From Roseivivax sp. THAF197b (lineage in GTDB: Bacteria; Pseudomonadota; Alphaproteobacteria; Rhodobacterales; Rhodobacteraceae), in assembly GCF_009363255.1 (NCBI RefSeq), contig NZ_CP045318.1:2593501-2657500 (forward strand): a stretch of DNA of 64,000 nucleotides, written 5' to 3'. Positions 8,662 through 18,184 of this stretch are shown here, piece by piece (the stretch's first letter is position 1; the number at the start of each line of letters is the position of its first letter). The position numbers and the translations under genes were made by a program. Below the pieces are notes generated by a model. The model searched no databases and was not told the DNA's origin. It saw only the letters and a program-made list of their open reading frames with translations.

Positions 8662-9495
8662 ATGCAGCCTGTGACCCGACGCTATTTCTCGCCTCTGGGC
8701 GGCCACCCGCCCCAGGACCAGCTGACCACCGATCGGGCCATGTTCACCGACGCCTACGCGGTGATCCCGCGGGGCACGATGCGGGACATCGTCACGAGCG
8801 CCCTGCCCTTCTGGGAGGCGACGCGGCTCTGGGTGCTCGCGCGGCCGCTCTCCGGCTTTGCGGAGACCTTCTCGCAATACATCATGGAAGTCGCTCCCGG
8901 TGGTGGCTCCGACCGGCCCGAAGACGATGCGATGGCCGAGGCCGTACTGTTCGTGACCGCGGGTTCCGCGCGGATCGACATTGCAGGCACACCCCATGAT
9001 CTCCGCCCGGGCAGCTATGTCTACCTGCCGCCCGGCCTCGCCTGGAGCTTCCGCGCCACCGGCGATGTTCCTTGCGTCTTTCACTGGATCCGGAAGGCCT
9101 ACATGGCAGTTGAAGGCCTGCCCGCGCCCGATCCGGTGGTCTCCCACGATGACGATGTCGCCCCCACGCCCATGCCCGGCACGGACGGCAAATGGGCGAC
9201 GACGCGCTTTGTCGATCCGGCCGACATGCGCCACGACATGGCCGTGACCATCGTCACCTTTCAACCCGGCGCCGTGATCCCCTTCGCCGAGACCCATGTG
9301 ATGGAGCACGGTCTGTTCGTGCTGGAGGGCAAGGCCGTCTACCGGCTCAACACCGATTGGGTGGAGGTCGAGGAAGGGGATTTCATGTGGCTGCGCGCCT
9401 TCTGCCCGCAGGCCTGCTATGCCGGGGGGCCGGGGGCGTTTCGCTACCTGCTCTACAAGGATGTGAACCGGCATATGCCGTTGCGGCTGGGCTAG
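8662..9495 (+). CDS. allE: (S)-ureidoglycine aminohydrolase, bicupin
   Basis: A 277-residue two-cupin protein matching UGHY/YlbA. It converts (S)-ureidoglycine to (S)-ureidoglycolate with release of ammonia, next to last step in allantoin breakdown. Recognisable are the N-terminal YFSPLGGHPPQDQLTTDRA segment, a first cupin around residues 75-145 and a second with the metal-type motif PFAETHVMEHGLF at about 215-227. A GTG at 8671 is an alternative start, because GGAG at 8658-8661 is correctly spaced for it and too close for the ATG. It is convergent with allA and divergent from the transporter operon. Confidence 0.88.
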   Translation: MQPVTRRYFSPLGGHPPQDQLTTDRAMFTDAYAVIPRGTMRDIVTSALPFWEATRLWVLARPLSGFAETFSQYIMEVAPGGGSDRPEDDAMAEAVLFVTAGSARIDIAGTPHDLRPGSYVYLPPGLAWSFRATGDVPCVFHWIRKAYMAVEGLPAPDPVVSHDDDVAPTPMPGTDGKWATTRFVDPADMRHDMAVTIVTFQPGAVIPFAETHVMEHGLFVLEGKAVYRLNTDWVEVEEGDFMWLRAFCPQACYAGGPGAFRYLLYKDVNRHMPLRLG

Positions 9496-9571
9496 CGGCG
9501 GCGCCCCTGAACGGCGAGCGCAGGGTCGCTTGGTCATTCGACTCGCGTTGCGCGGGGCCTGTCCGGGGGGG

Positions 9572-9596
9572 GGTGGGTTTTCACCCACCCTACGGA
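9572..9596. repeat. Interspersed palindromic (REP-like) element, copy 1
   Basis: A 25-base sequence with arms GGTGGGT/ACCCACC around TTTC, followed by CTACGGA. It is repeated exactly at 18144-18168. Here it lies between convergent genes (ureidoglycine aminohydrolase and allA), where it may also act as a transcription end. Confidence 0.7.
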
Positions 9597-9624
9597 AATC
9601 GGGGATCTACGCGACGACCGCATT

Positions 9625-10113
9625 TCAGCCCTTTATCACCTGGAAGGGCGTGTCGAACCAATGCTCTTCAAGGTTCGCGCCCCCGCCGATCCGGTCCACG
9701 ACGGCAAACAGTCCCGGCGCGTGAAGCGGGGTCAGGACCCCGTGCCACGTCCCGCGGTGGTAGTTCACACCCTGTCCGGGCGCGGTCCGAAAGGCCAGCG
9801 GCGTGCCCGGCACCCCTCCTGCATCGGGCGCCACGATCACCAGAAACGGATCCCATGACATCGGCAGGAAGGCCTGGCTGCCATCCGGATGCCGCTCCAT
9901 CATGTCGAGTGTCAGGGGCAGCGCGCGCGGTTCCGCCTGAAACAGGCTGATCCCTGCCCGACCCTCCGCGAAATCGAGGCGCGCGCGGTCGTGATAGCGC
10001 CCGCAGAGCCCCTGATTGATGATCTTGTCGGGCGCGCCGTCCGTATCGAGCACGTCGCCGAAGGGCGCAAAGGCCGCGCGCTCCAGCGGCTGGATCCGGA
10101 TCGTGGAACTCAT
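9625..10113 (-). CDS. allA: Ureidoglycolate lyase
   Basis: A 162-residue protein of the AllA family, which splits ureidoglycolate into glyoxylate and urea, the final step of allantoin degradation. Family features include FAPFGDVLD near the start, IINQGLCGRYHDRA, ERHPDGSQAFLPM, and the C-terminal NYHRGTWHGVLTPL and WFDTPF. Length is normal for the family. Its ATG overlaps the stop of the upstream puuE-uraD fusion gene (ATGA), so the two are translationally coupled. Confidence 0.93.
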   Translation of the reverse strand: MSSTIRIQPLERAAFAPFGDVLDTDGAPDKIINQGLCGRYHDRARLDFAEGRAGISLFQAEPRALPLTLDMMERHPDGSQAFLPMSWDPFLVIVAPDAGGVPGTPLAFRTAPGQGVNYHRGTWHGVLTPLHAPGLFAVVDRIGGGANLEEHWFDTPFQVIKG

Positions 10114-11519
10114 CCCAGCGCCTCGATCAGGCGCAGCTCGGCGATGCGTTCGACCTGTCGGCAGGCCTCGGCAAACTCGGCCTCCCGATCCTGCGCCACG
10201 CGCCGCTTGAACGCGGCGAGAATGCCCGCCTTGTCATGGTCGCGCACGGCGATGATGAACGGAAATCCGAAGCGCGCGGTATAGGCCTCGTTGAGGCGCG
10301 TGAAGGTCGCGCGCTCCCCGTCGGTCAGCGCATCGAGCCCGGCAGAGGCCTGCTCCGCCGTCGACGCGGCCGTCAGCCGCTTGGCTGCGGCGAGCTTTCC
10401 GGCGAGATCGGGATGCGCCTGCAGAACCCCCAAGCGTTCCGCCTCGGTGGCAGAGCGGAAGATGCGCGCGAGCGCTGAATGCACGCCGCGCGCGGTGTCA
10501 TGCGTGGGGCCAAGCTCCAGATCGAAGGCGCGCTCCGCGATCCAGGGGCTGTGTTCGAACATTCCGCCGAAGGCCGCGACGAAGGCCGCACTGTCCATCT
10601 CTGAGGGCCGCGTCCGCGATTGGGGCGGATGCGTCGCCGCCCAGTGATCGGCAATCTCTGCGCGGGTCGCGAACCACACGCCGTCATGACCGCGCATGTA
10701 ATCCAGCGCGCGCTTCAATGCGGCGGCCCGTCCCGGACGTCCGATCAGGCGGCAATGCAGCCCGATGGAGAGCATCTTCGGCGCGCCCGCCTGTCCCTCG
10801 GCATAGAGCACGTCGAAACTGTCGCGCAGGTAGCTTTCGAACTGCTCGCCCGCATTGAAGCCCTGCGGCGTGGCAAAGCGCATGTCATTGCAATCGAGCG
10901 TGTAGGGCACGATCAGCTGATCCTTGCCTGCGCACTTCATCCAGTATGGCAAGTCATCGGCGTAACTATCAGCAATATATGCAAAATCGCCCTCTTCAGC
11001 GGCGAGCGCCACGGTATTCATCGACGTCCGCCCGGTATACCACCCACGCGGGGGCGCGCCCGTCACTTCGCTATGAAGCCGTATCGCCTCGCGGATCTGG
11101 GCGCGCTCCTCCGCCTCGCTCATGTCCTTGTGCTCGATCCATTTCAGACCGTGGCTTGCGATTTCCCAGCCCGCATCCTGCATCGCCGCGACCTGTTCGG
11201 GCGCGCGCGCAAGAGCGGTGGCCACGCCGTAGACCGTGATCGGCAGATCGCTCAGCATCCGGTAGAGGCGCCAGAATCCCGCCCGCGCGCCGTATTCGTA
11301 GATCGATTCCATGTTCCAGTGGCGCTGCCCCGGCCAGGCCGCGGCACCGACAATTTCGGACAGGAAGGCCTCCGAGGCCGCATCACCGTGCAGGATGTTG
11401 TTCTCGCCACCTTCTTCGTAGTTCAGCACGATCTGCACCGCGATCTTCGCGCCGCCCGGCCATTGGGGATCGGGCGCGTTGGGGCCGTAGCCGGTCATGT
11501 CGCGGGGATAACGGTGCAT
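10110..11519 (-). CDS. puuE-uraD: Fused allantoinase (PuuE) and OHCU decarboxylase (UraD)
   Basis: A 469-residue fusion. Residues about 1-305 form a PuuE-type polysaccharide-deacetylase-fold allantoinase ([33 protein letters not shown]), which opens allantoin to allantoate. Residues about 310-469 form UraD ([15 protein letters not shown] with the likely catalytic His, and [12 protein letters not shown]), which decarboxylates OHCU to (S)-allantoin. Two consecutive pathway steps are thus joined in one chain. The ATG at 11519 is preferred because it opens the conserved N-terminus. It is divergent from uraH and coupled to allA. Confidence 0.93.
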   Translation of the reverse strand: MHRYPRDMTGYGPNAPDPQWPGGAKIAVQIVLNYEEGGENNILHGDAASEAFLSEIVGAAAWPGQRHWNMESIYEYGARAGFWRLYRMLSDLPITVYGVATALARAPEQVAAMQDAGWEIASHGLKWIEHKDMSEAEERAQIREAIRLHSEVTGAPPRGWYTGRTSMNTVALAAEEGDFAYIADSYADDLPYWMKCAGKDQLIVPYTLDCNDMRFATPQGFNAGEQFESYLRDSFDVLYAEGQAGAPKMLSIGLHCRLIGRPGRAAALKRALDYMRGHDGVWFATRAEIADHWAATHPPQSRTRPSEMDSAAFVAAFGGMFEHSPWIAERAFDLELGPTHDTARGVHSALARIFRSATEAERLGVLQAHPDLAGKLAAAKRLTAASTAEQASAGLDALTDGERATFTRLNEAYTARFGFPFIIAVRDHDKAGILAAFKRRVAQDREAEFAEACRQVERIAELRLIEALG

Positions 11520-11670
11520 GCGGGGCGTCCTTGTCGGTGTTTGTTTTCCCGTTGATCCACACAAATGCGGCAATTCTCAAACGCTTTCTGCCCGTCCTGC
11601 GGCACCGAAGGCTTTGCAGTGGGATCGCGAGGCTGCGTATAGAGGGGGAAACGACACATGGAGCGCGATC

Positions 11671-12027
11671 ATGGCAGGCTACCTCACGACCCATATCCTC
11701 GATACCGCGCGGGGCTGTCCGGCGGCAGGCGTGAAGATCGCGCTTTACCGCGTCTCGGGCAATTCCCATCGCAAGATCGCCGAGACCGTAACCAATGACG
11801 ATGGCCGCACCGACAGCCCGATCTTGCCGCAGGATGCCTACCAGACGGGCACCTACGAGCTGATCTTCTTTGCGGGCGACTATCTGCGCGCGGCGGGCCT
11901 TGCCTCGGGCGAGACGCTGTTTCTCGATCAGATACCGATCCGCTTCGGGATGGACGATCCCGACGCGCATTACCACGTCCCGCTGCTGCTTTCGCCTTAC
12001 GGCTATTCGACCTATCGCGGCAGCTGA
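11671..12027 (+). CDS. uraH: 5-hydroxyisourate hydrolase (transthyretin-like)
   Basis: A 118-residue protein that hydrolyses 5-hydroxyisourate to OHCU. The diagnostic motifs are present: [13 protein letters not shown] near the N-terminus, an internal DDGRTDSP segment, and the C-terminal [18 protein letters not shown] ending in the family tetrapeptide YRGS. GGAG at 11660-11663 sets the ATG at 11671. It precedes puuD by 38 bases, so the two enzymes acting consecutively on urate are probably co-transcribed. Confidence 0.95.
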   Translation: MAGYLTTHILDTARGCPAAGVKIALYRVSGNSHRKIAETVTNDDGRTDSPILPQDAYQTGTYELIFFAGDYLRAAGLASGETLFLDQIPIRFGMDDPDAHYHVPLLLSPYGYSTYRGS

Positions 12028-12065
12028 GCCCGCCTGACCCGTTCTGACACGCTGAAAGACCCGAC

Positions 12066-13295
12066 ATGTACGATTTTGCCATTCTCTGGGACTGGGCCGG
12101 TTTCGCGGTCCGCTGGCTGCATGTCATCACCGCGATGGCGTGGATCGGGGCGAGTTTCTATTTCATCGCGCTCGATCTCGGCCTGCGCCGCGCGCCGGGC
12201 ATGCCCGACGGCGCCTCGGGCGAGGAATGGGAGGTTCATGGCGGTGGCTTTTACCACACCACCAAGTACCTCGTGGCGCCCGAACGCCTGCCCGAGCATC
12301 TGACCTGGCACAAATGGCAAAGCTACTGGACGTGGCTCTCGGGGGCCGCGCTTCTGATGATCGTCTACTGGGTCGGCGGGGAGCTCTACCTTCTCGACCC
12401 GACCAAGGCCGATCTGGCGCTGTGGCAGGGCATCGCGATCTCGGCAGCCACGATCGGGGTGGGCTGGATCCTTTATGACGGGCTGTGCAAGTCGCCTCTG
12501 GGCGATCGGCCCACTGCGATGATGCTGGTGCTCTTCGCGATCATCGTGGCGATGTCCTGGGGGCTGAACCAGGTCTTCACGGGCCGCGCGGCGCTCCTGC
12601 ATCTGGGCGCCTTCACCGCGACGATCATGACCGGAAATGTGTTCTTCATCATCATGCCGAACCAGCGCATCGTCGTGGCCGACCTCAAGGCGGGCCGGAC
12701 GCCGGATGCGAAATACGGCAAGATCGCCAAGCTGCGCTCGACCCACAACAACTACCTGACGCTGCCCGTCATCTTCCTGATGCTGTCGAACCATTACCCG
12801 CTGGCCTTCGGGACGGAGGCCGCCTGGATCATCGCGGCGCTCGTCTTCCTGATGGGCGTCACGATCCGGCATTTCTTCAACTCGATGCATGCAGGCCAGG
12901 GACGGCCCTACTGGACATGGGCAGTGACGGCGGGGCTGTTCGTGGCAATCGCCTGGCTGTCGACCGCCCCGATCTACGACGATTACGAAGAGGCCGCGTC
13001 CCGCGAGATGACCGAAGCGGAGGCGCAATTCGCCGCCGCGGACGGGTTCGAGGATGCCTATCTGACAATCGTCGGCAATTGCGCGATGTGCCACGGCCGG
13101 ACACCGGGCTGGGAGGGCATCCACCGCGCGCCGAAAGGCGTCTTGCTGGAGACCGAGGCCGACGTCGCGCGCCATGCTGAACAGGTCTTCCTGCAGGCAG
13201 GCGTGAGCCACGCCATGCCGCCGCCAAACGCGTTCCAGATGGATGACGCGGCGCGTGCCCAGATCGTCGATTGGTACCGCGCGGCGAGCAATTAA
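12066..13295 (+). CDS. puuD: Membrane-bound urate hydroxylase PuuD with cytochrome c domain
   Basis: A 409-residue protein oxidising urate to 5-hydroxyisourate. The N-terminal urate-oxidase domain has about eight hydrophobic segments (WLHVITAMAWIGASFYF and HNNYLTLPVIFLMLSNHYP are recognisable). A short C-terminal cytochrome c domain has the haem-binding CAMCHGR at about residues 340-346 and a late Met (AMPPP) that could be the distal ligand. Electrons should go to the respiratory chain, not directly to oxygen as in soluble uricase. It follows uraH. Confidence 0.93.
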   Translation: MYDFAILWDWAGFAVRWLHVITAMAWIGASFYFIALDLGLRRAPGMPDGASGEEWEVHGGGFYHTTKYLVAPERLPEHLTWHKWQSYWTWLSGAALLMIVYWVGGELYLLDPTKADLALWQGIAISAATIGVGWILYDGLCKSPLGDRPTAMMLVLFAIIVAMSWGLNQVFTGRAALLHLGAFTATIMTGNVFFIIMPNQRIVVADLKAGRTPDAKYGKIAKLRSTHNNYLTLPVIFLMLSNHYPLAFGTEAAWIIAALVFLMGVTIRHFFNSMHAGQGRPYWTWAVTAGLFVAIAWLSTAPIYDDYEEAASREMTEAEAQFAAADGFEDAYLTIVGNCAMCHGRTPGWEGIHRAPKGVLLETEADVARHAEQVFLQAGVSHAMPPPNAFQMDDAARAQIVDWYRAASN

Positions 13296-13576
13296 CGCCC
13301 TTTCGCCAGCGCGATCCACTCTGACAGCGCATCCCACGCCTGAGCTGTTGGCCTGATCCCGAATGCCTGCCCCCATGGTGGCAGCGCGGTTACTGTTCGG
13401 TTTCTCCGCGCGCAAATTTGTGGCCGCACCGCGCAGCGCCCCGCTCCTGCACGTACCAGCCCATCCTGCGCGCCGATTTTCGAGCGAAGGTCACCGTGCT
13501 GCCCCACTTACACCCAATTCGCACGCAACATGATCGGCAGAGCAGACCGCAAAACCTGAGCAGAACAGGAACGATC

Positions 13577-15769
13577 ATGTCCGAAGTCACGAACATCCCA
13601 GCGCGAAAACTGCGCGCCTCGCCCGTCCTCGTGTTCACCGGGACGATCTTCCTGAGTGCGGCGCTGTTGTTTTTCGTCCAGCCGCTTTACGCCAAGCTGG
13701 TCCTGCCGGTTCTGGGCGGCGCGCCCGCTGTCTGGACCACGGCCATGCTGTTCTTCCAGACCGTTCTGATCGCGGGCTATCTCTACGCGCATCTGATGAT
13801 CCGCTACGTGCCGCCGCGCATCCAGCTGATCGTGCATATGAGCCTGTGGGCCATTGCGCTGTTCTTCCTGCCGCTGGCCCTGCCTGCCGATTGGCGGCCC
13901 GATCCCGATGCGAACACGGCCCTTCAGACGCTCGGCGTCTTCGCCGTGGGTGTCGGGGTGCCGTTTGCCGTTCTGTCGGCGAATGCCCCGCTGCTGCAGG
14001 CCTGGTATGCCCGCTCGGGCGGACCTTCGGCGGAAGATCCCTATTTTCTTTACGGCGCCTCCAATCTCGGCTCGCTGATCGCCCTTCTGGCCTTCCCGCT
14101 GGTGGCCGAGCCCCTGTTCGGCGCGAAGGCCATCGGTCAGGGCTTTGCGATTGGCTTTGTCGTGCTGGGCGCGGGTCTGATGCTGTCGGGCACGCTGGGG
14201 CTCGGGACGCCCGCGACCTTGCGCAAGGACAGCGACGCGGCCACGCCGATCACATTGCGCCAGATTGCCTTCTGGCTGGTTCTGGCCTTCGTGCCGTCCT
14301 CGATGATGCTGGCGGTGACCTCGAAGATCAGCACCGATGTGGGCTCGCTTCCGTTGATTTGGGTCGTGCCGCTGGCGCTGTTCCTGCTGACCTTCGTGCT
14401 GGCGTTCCGGGACTCGGCGCTCAATGCCGCACGGCTGAAATGGGTGGGCCTTGCCTCCGTCGCCTGGCTGGGTTTCGTGTTTTCGGGCTCTGCCGGGTCT
14501 CATCTGAGCCTTCCGGAAGCGGTTTGCCTCGTTCTGGCGTTCTTCGGGCTGGCGCTTTACGCGCATCGCCGCCTCTACGAGGCGCGCCCCGCCGGCAGCC
14601 AGCTGACGGCATTCTACTTGGTCATGTCCGTCGGCGGCGCCTTCGGCGGATTGTTCAACTCGATCATCGCCCCGGCGCTGTTCGACACCCTGGTCGAAGG
14701 CGGCGTCACGACCCTGGTGGGAGCGGCCCTGCTCTTGTCGGCGCGCTTCCTGCCGACGCCGAAACAGGCCATTGCAGGCGTTCTCTATGCGGGTTTCGCG
14801 GGGCTCGTCCTGTGGAGCCTGCCGCGCCTTGCCGGGATCGACGACACGTCCACGCTGACCGTCGTCATGCTGGGCCTTGCCGCAGGCTCGCTCATCTGCC
14901 TGCGCGGCAAGATCCCCGCGATTGCCATCGCGATCCTGCTGATCGTGGTCACCGGCAAGACCTTCCTGCCCGGCGAGCATCTGTTCCAGGATCGCAGCTT
15001 CTTCGGCGTGCACCGGGTGACCGATGCGGGCGAAACCCGGAAATACGTGAACGGCACGACGATCCACGGCACGCAATTCGTGGCCGATCTGGACGCGGCA
15101 CAGCCCCGACCGCTGGCTTATTACCACGAGAACGGGCCGCTTGCCGCGATCTTCCTCGACGGGCCGGTCTCTGCCACCGACCGGATCGGCATCGTCGGCC
15201 TCGGCGTGGGCGCGCTGGCGTGCTATGCCGAAGGGGGCCAGGACTGGCACTATTACGAGATTGATCCCGTGGTCGATCAGGTCGCCCGCAATCACGATCT
15301 CTTCACCTTCGTGTCGAGCTGCACCCCGTCGGCGCCGACCTATCTCGGAGATGCACGGCGCGTGCTGACCGATCAGGACAAGATGGGCTTCGACGTGCTG
15401 GTGATCGATGCCTATTCCTCCGACGCGGTGCCGGTGCATCTGACCACGGTCGAAGCGATGGAGCTCTACATGAGCCACCTGAGCCCGGACGGTGTTCTCG
15501 TCTTCCATATCTCCAACCGGTATTTCGACATCGACCTGCCGCTGGTTGAAAGTGCTGCGCGGCTTGGGCTCACCGCCGCGATCATGGATCACCGCAGCAG
15601 CGGCGCGCCCGGAGATACGGCGACCGAGGCCGTGTTCATCGCCCGCAAGGCCGAGGATTTCGGCGCACTGACCGCATCGGAGATCTGGGAGCCGCTCGAG
15701 GCCGGAAAGGGTCCGTTCTGGACGGACGATTACGCCAACCCGCTCTCCATCCTGCGTTGGGGGCACTGA
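13577..15769 (+). CDS. Membrane-fused spermidine synthase-like protein
   Basis: A 730-residue protein. Residues about 15-470 hold many hydrophobic spans, beginning FTGTIFLSAALLFFVQPLYAKLVLP. The C-terminal part (about 500-730) is a polyamine-synthase-like Rossmann domain with GIVGLGVGALACYA, an acidic loop EIDPVV, and VLVIDAYSSDAVPVHL. This arrangement is known as the 'fused MFS/spermidine synthase'; whether such proteins make polyamines is unclear. The ATG at 13577 is preceded by a weak AGGA. It lies between the purine and beta-hydroxyaspartate genes with no obvious link to either. Confidence 0.8.
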   Translation: MSEVTNIPARKLRASPVLVFTGTIFLSAALLFFVQPLYAKLVLPVLGGAPAVWTTAMLFFQTVLIAGYLYAHLMIRYVPPRIQLIVHMSLWAIALFFLPLALPADWRPDPDANTALQTLGVFAVGVGVPFAVLSANAPLLQAWYARSGGPSAEDPYFLYGASNLGSLIALLAFPLVAEPLFGAKAIGQGFAIGFVVLGAGLMLSGTLGLGTPATLRKDSDAATPITLRQIAFWLVLAFVPSSMMLAVTSKISTDVGSLPLIWVVPLALFLLTFVLAFRDSALNAARLKWVGLASVAWLGFVFSGSAGSHLSLPEAVCLVLAFFGLALYAHRRLYEARPAGSQLTAFYLVMSVGGAFGGLFNSIIAPALFDTLVEGGVTTLVGAALLLSARFLPTPKQAIAGVLYAGFAGLVLWSLPRLAGIDDTSTLTVVMLGLAAGSLICLRGKIPAIAIAILLIVVTGKTFLPGEHLFQDRSFFGVHRVTDAGETRKYVNGTTIHGTQFVADLDAAQPRPLAYYHENGPLAAIFLDGPVSATDRIGIVGLGVGALACYAEGGQDWHYYEIDPVVDQVARNHDLFTFVSSCTPSAPTYLGDARRVLTDQDKMGFDVLVIDAYSSDAVPVHLTTVEAMELYMSHLSPDGVLVFHISNRYFDIDLPLVESAARLGLTAAIMDHRSSGAPGDTATEAVFIARKAEDFGALTASEIWEPLEAGKGPFWTDDYANPLSILRWGH

Positions 15770-15821
15770 GGGAGGCGCGCAGAGGGCGTCAGCCCGCCAC
15801 CCCAAACAACCAGAATAGAAA

Positions 15822-15848
15822 AAGCCCGCACCGGTCCGGTGCGGGCTT
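15822..15848 (-). terminator. Rho-independent terminator after bhcD
   Basis: A long, nearly perfect palindrome (AAGCCCGCACCGG, then CCGGTGCGGGCTT). Read on the minus strand it is followed by a TTTTTCTATT run, so it ends the bhcABCD transcript. It may also work weakly on the plus strand for the convergent gene ending at 15769. Confidence 0.8.
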
Positions 15849-15872
15849 CATTCTGTGCAAGAAAGACCCTGA

Positions 15873-16862
15873 TCAGAGCGTCACGACCTGCGCCATTCCC
15901 TGCTCGCGCGCGAGTTTCGCCGCGACCGACGCCACTGCAAGGTCCTGAAGGCCCACGCCCGTCCCGTCGAAGAGCGTGATCTCGTCATCTGAGGTCCGGC
16001 CTTTGTGATCGCCATTGATGACTGCGCCGATGGGGGTGATATCAGCCTCCTTGATTAGGCCCTGCCCCACGGCGTGCTGCGCCTCGCCGATGCTGATCGA
16101 TTGCGCGATCTCGTCGGTGAAGACTGTGGCGCGGGCCAGAAGCGCCGCGTCGACCTCCTGCTTGCCCTTCGTGTCAGTACCCATGCAGGCGATATGCGTG
16201 CCGGGCTTGATCCAGTCGGCCATCAGCAGGGGCTCAAAGGCCGAGGTGATGGTGATGATGACATCCGCCTGTGCCCCCAACTCCTCCTGGCTGACCGCCT
16301 CGAAATCGAGCCCGATCTCCTTCGCGACCTCACCCAGTTTCGGCAGCATGTCGGGATGCGGGTTCCAGGCCACGACCTTCTCGAAGCCGCGCTGTTCGGC
16401 GGCCGCGCGCAGCTGGAACGCGGATTGATGGCCAGCCCCCACCATGCCCAGCACCTTGGCATCCTTGCGCGCCAGATGCGCGATGGAGACCGAGGACGAG
16501 GCCGCCGTGCGCACGGCGGTCAGGTAATTGCCGCCCACAAGTGCATCGAGCCGCCCGGTATCGGGATCGAAGAGGAACACGGTCGATTGGTGGTTCGTCA
16601 GGCCCTTTTCGGCATTGCCGGGCCAGTAGCCGCCCGATTTGAGTCCTAGCGATCCGCCCACCTTATCAAAGCCCGACTTGAACCCGTAAAGCGCGTCCGC
16701 ATAGCCGATGGCTTCGCGGATGACGGGGAAGTTGTAGGCATCACCCTTGGCCATGGCGCCGAAGACCTGTTCGACCGCCGTGAAGGCCGAGGCGCGGTCG
16801 ACGATCTTCTGGCAGATTTCCTCGGTGACGATGACGACGCTGCCGTCTTTTGCGTTGCTCAT
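15873..16862 (-). CDS. bhcD: Iminosuccinate reductase of the beta-hydroxyaspartate cycle
   Basis: A 329-residue member of the ornithine cyclodeaminase/mu-crystallin family with a central NAD(P) Rossmann motif (GMVGAGHQSAFQLRA). In the BHAC, BhcD reduces iminosuccinate to L-aspartate, which regenerates the amino donor. The specific assignment rests on its place behind bhcA, bhcB and bhcC in the order known from Paracoccus; sequence alone would give only the family. The ATG at 16862 opens MSNAKDGSVVIV. A strong terminator follows. Confidence 0.9.
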   Translation of the reverse strand: MSNAKDGSVVIVTEEICQKIVDRASAFTAVEQVFGAMAKGDAYNFPVIREAIGYADALYGFKSGFDKVGGSLGLKSGGYWPGNAEKGLTNHQSTVFLFDPDTGRLDALVGGNYLTAVRTAASSSVSIAHLARKDAKVLGMVGAGHQSAFQLRAAAEQRGFEKVVAWNPHPDMLPKLGEVAKEIGLDFEAVSQEELGAQADVIITITSAFEPLLMADWIKPGTHIACMGTDTKGKQEVDAALLARATVFTDEIAQSISIGEAQHAVGQGLIKEADITPIGAVINGDHKGRTSDDEITLFDGTGVGLQDLAVASVAAKLAREQGMAQVVTL

Positions 16863-16956
16863 GTTGTGTCCTTCTCGTCCCGCTGCTTTTGTTCTTGGGT
16901 CTCGCAAAAACGCGCGCCCCGGATGAGGGGACGCGCGCAGATCAGTGCATCAAAGC

Positions 16957-18120
16957 TCAGTACGCCTTGCCGCGGGCCGACACGGGCCAGAGCGTTTCGA
17001 CCTTGCCGTTCCGGATGCCCACATACCAATCGTGGACGTTGCAGGTCGGGTCGCAATGGCCGGGTACGAGTTTCAGCTTCTCGTTGACCTTGAGATTGCC
17101 TTTGGGGTCCGACACGACGCCATGCTCGTCCGAGCATTTGACGTATTCCACGTCGTCGCGCCCGTAGATGAAGGGCAGACCGCTATCCACGGATTGCGCC
17201 TTGAGGCCCGCATCGACGATGGCTTTCTCGGCCTTGGCATGGCTCATGACCGAGGTCAGGATGAAGAGCGCGTTTTCCCATTCGCCCTGGTCGATCCGCT
17301 TGCCGTCCTTGTCGAGGATGCGCCCGTAATCGGCATCCATGAAGGCGTAGGAGCCGCATTGCAGCTCGTTATAGACGCCCGAGTTGGACTCGAAGTAGTA
17401 GGAGCCGGTGCCGCCACCGCCGACGATGTCACATTCGAGGCCTTCTGCCTTCAGCGTATCGACGGCGTCCTTCACCATGGCGATGGCGACATCGACCTTG
17501 GCCTTGCGATCCTCGTAGCTGTCCATGTGCTGCATGGCGCCCTGATAGGCCTGGATGCCCGCGAACTTGAGGCCCGGTGCCGCATCGATGGCCTTGGCGA
17601 TCTCCACCACGGCGGGGGTCGTCGTCACGCCGCAGCGGCCCGCGCCGCAATCGATCTCCACCAGGCACTCGATCTCGGTGCCGTGCTTTTGCGCGGCCGC
17701 CGACAGGTCGGCGACGTTCTCGATCTGGTCGACGCAGCAGATAATGCGCGCGCCGAGCTTCGGCATGCGGGCCAGACGGTCGATCTTGGCCGGGTCGCGC
17801 ACCTGGTTCGACACCAGAACGTCCTTGATGCCGCCGCGGGCGAAGACCTCGGCCTCGGACACTTTCTGACAGCAGACGCCGACGGCGCCGCCCAGTTCGA
17901 CCTGCAGTTTCGCCACATCGACCGATTTGTGCATCTTGCCGTGGACCCGGTGGCGCATGCCGTGGGCCTTGGCGTAATCGCCCATCTTCTTGATGTTGCG
18001 CTCCAGCGCGTCGAGATCGAGCACGAGGCAGGGCGTCTGCACCTCGGCCTCGTCCATGCCGATGGCCGCGGGAATGTCGTAGCCGACTTCGAAATCGTCG
18101 AGATTAACGGTATCTTTCAT
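16957..18120 (-). CDS. bhcC: Beta-hydroxyaspartate aldolase
   Basis: A 387-residue PLP enzyme of the D-threonine aldolase-like alanine-racemase fold. It condenses glycine and glyoxylate to (2R,3S)-beta-hydroxyaspartate. HRVHGKMHKS contains the likely PLP lysine, and a C-terminal metal-type segment VPGHCDPTCNVHDWYV is visible. The ATG at 18120 follows GGAGAG with good spacing. The 64-base gap to bhcB holds a copy of the interspersed repeat. Confidence 0.92.
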   Translation of the reverse strand: MKDTVNLDDFEVGYDIPAAIGMDEAEVQTPCLVLDLDALERNIKKMGDYAKAHGMRHRVHGKMHKSVDVAKLQVELGGAVGVCCQKVSEAEVFARGGIKDVLVSNQVRDPAKIDRLARMPKLGARIICCVDQIENVADLSAAAQKHGTEIECLVEIDCGAGRCGVTTTPAVVEIAKAIDAAPGLKFAGIQAYQGAMQHMDSYEDRKAKVDVAIAMVKDAVDTLKAEGLECDIVGGGGTGSYYFESNSGVYNELQCGSYAFMDADYGRILDKDGKRIDQGEWENALFILTSVMSHAKAEKAIVDAGLKAQSVDSGLPFIYGRDDVEYVKCSDEHGVVSDPKGNLKVNEKLKLVPGHCDPTCNVHDWYVGIRNGKVETLWPVSARGKAY

Positions 18121-18143
18121 AGTCTCTCTCCTTGTTGGGGGAT

Positions 18144-18168
18144 GGTGGGTTTTCACCCACCCTACGGA
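18144..18168. repeat. Interspersed palindromic (REP-like) element, copy 2
   Basis: Exact copy of the 25-base element at 9572-9596, here inside the bhc operon between bhcB and bhcC. As RNA it forms a 7-bp hairpin and could modulate the relative level of the distal genes. Confidence 0.7.
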
Positions 18169-18184
18169 GTGTTCGGGGGCGCGA

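Noticed and set aside
13292..13507. Short minus-strand frame after puuD with protein-like composition
   Set aside because: No ribosome site, no recognisable family and strong overlap with GC-rich shadow frames; at most a gene remnant.
13508..15805. Long minus-strand frame opposite the spermidine-synthase-like gene
   Set aside because: Composition is Gln/Arg/His-rich without domains, an antisense shadow of a clearly recognisable plus-strand protein.
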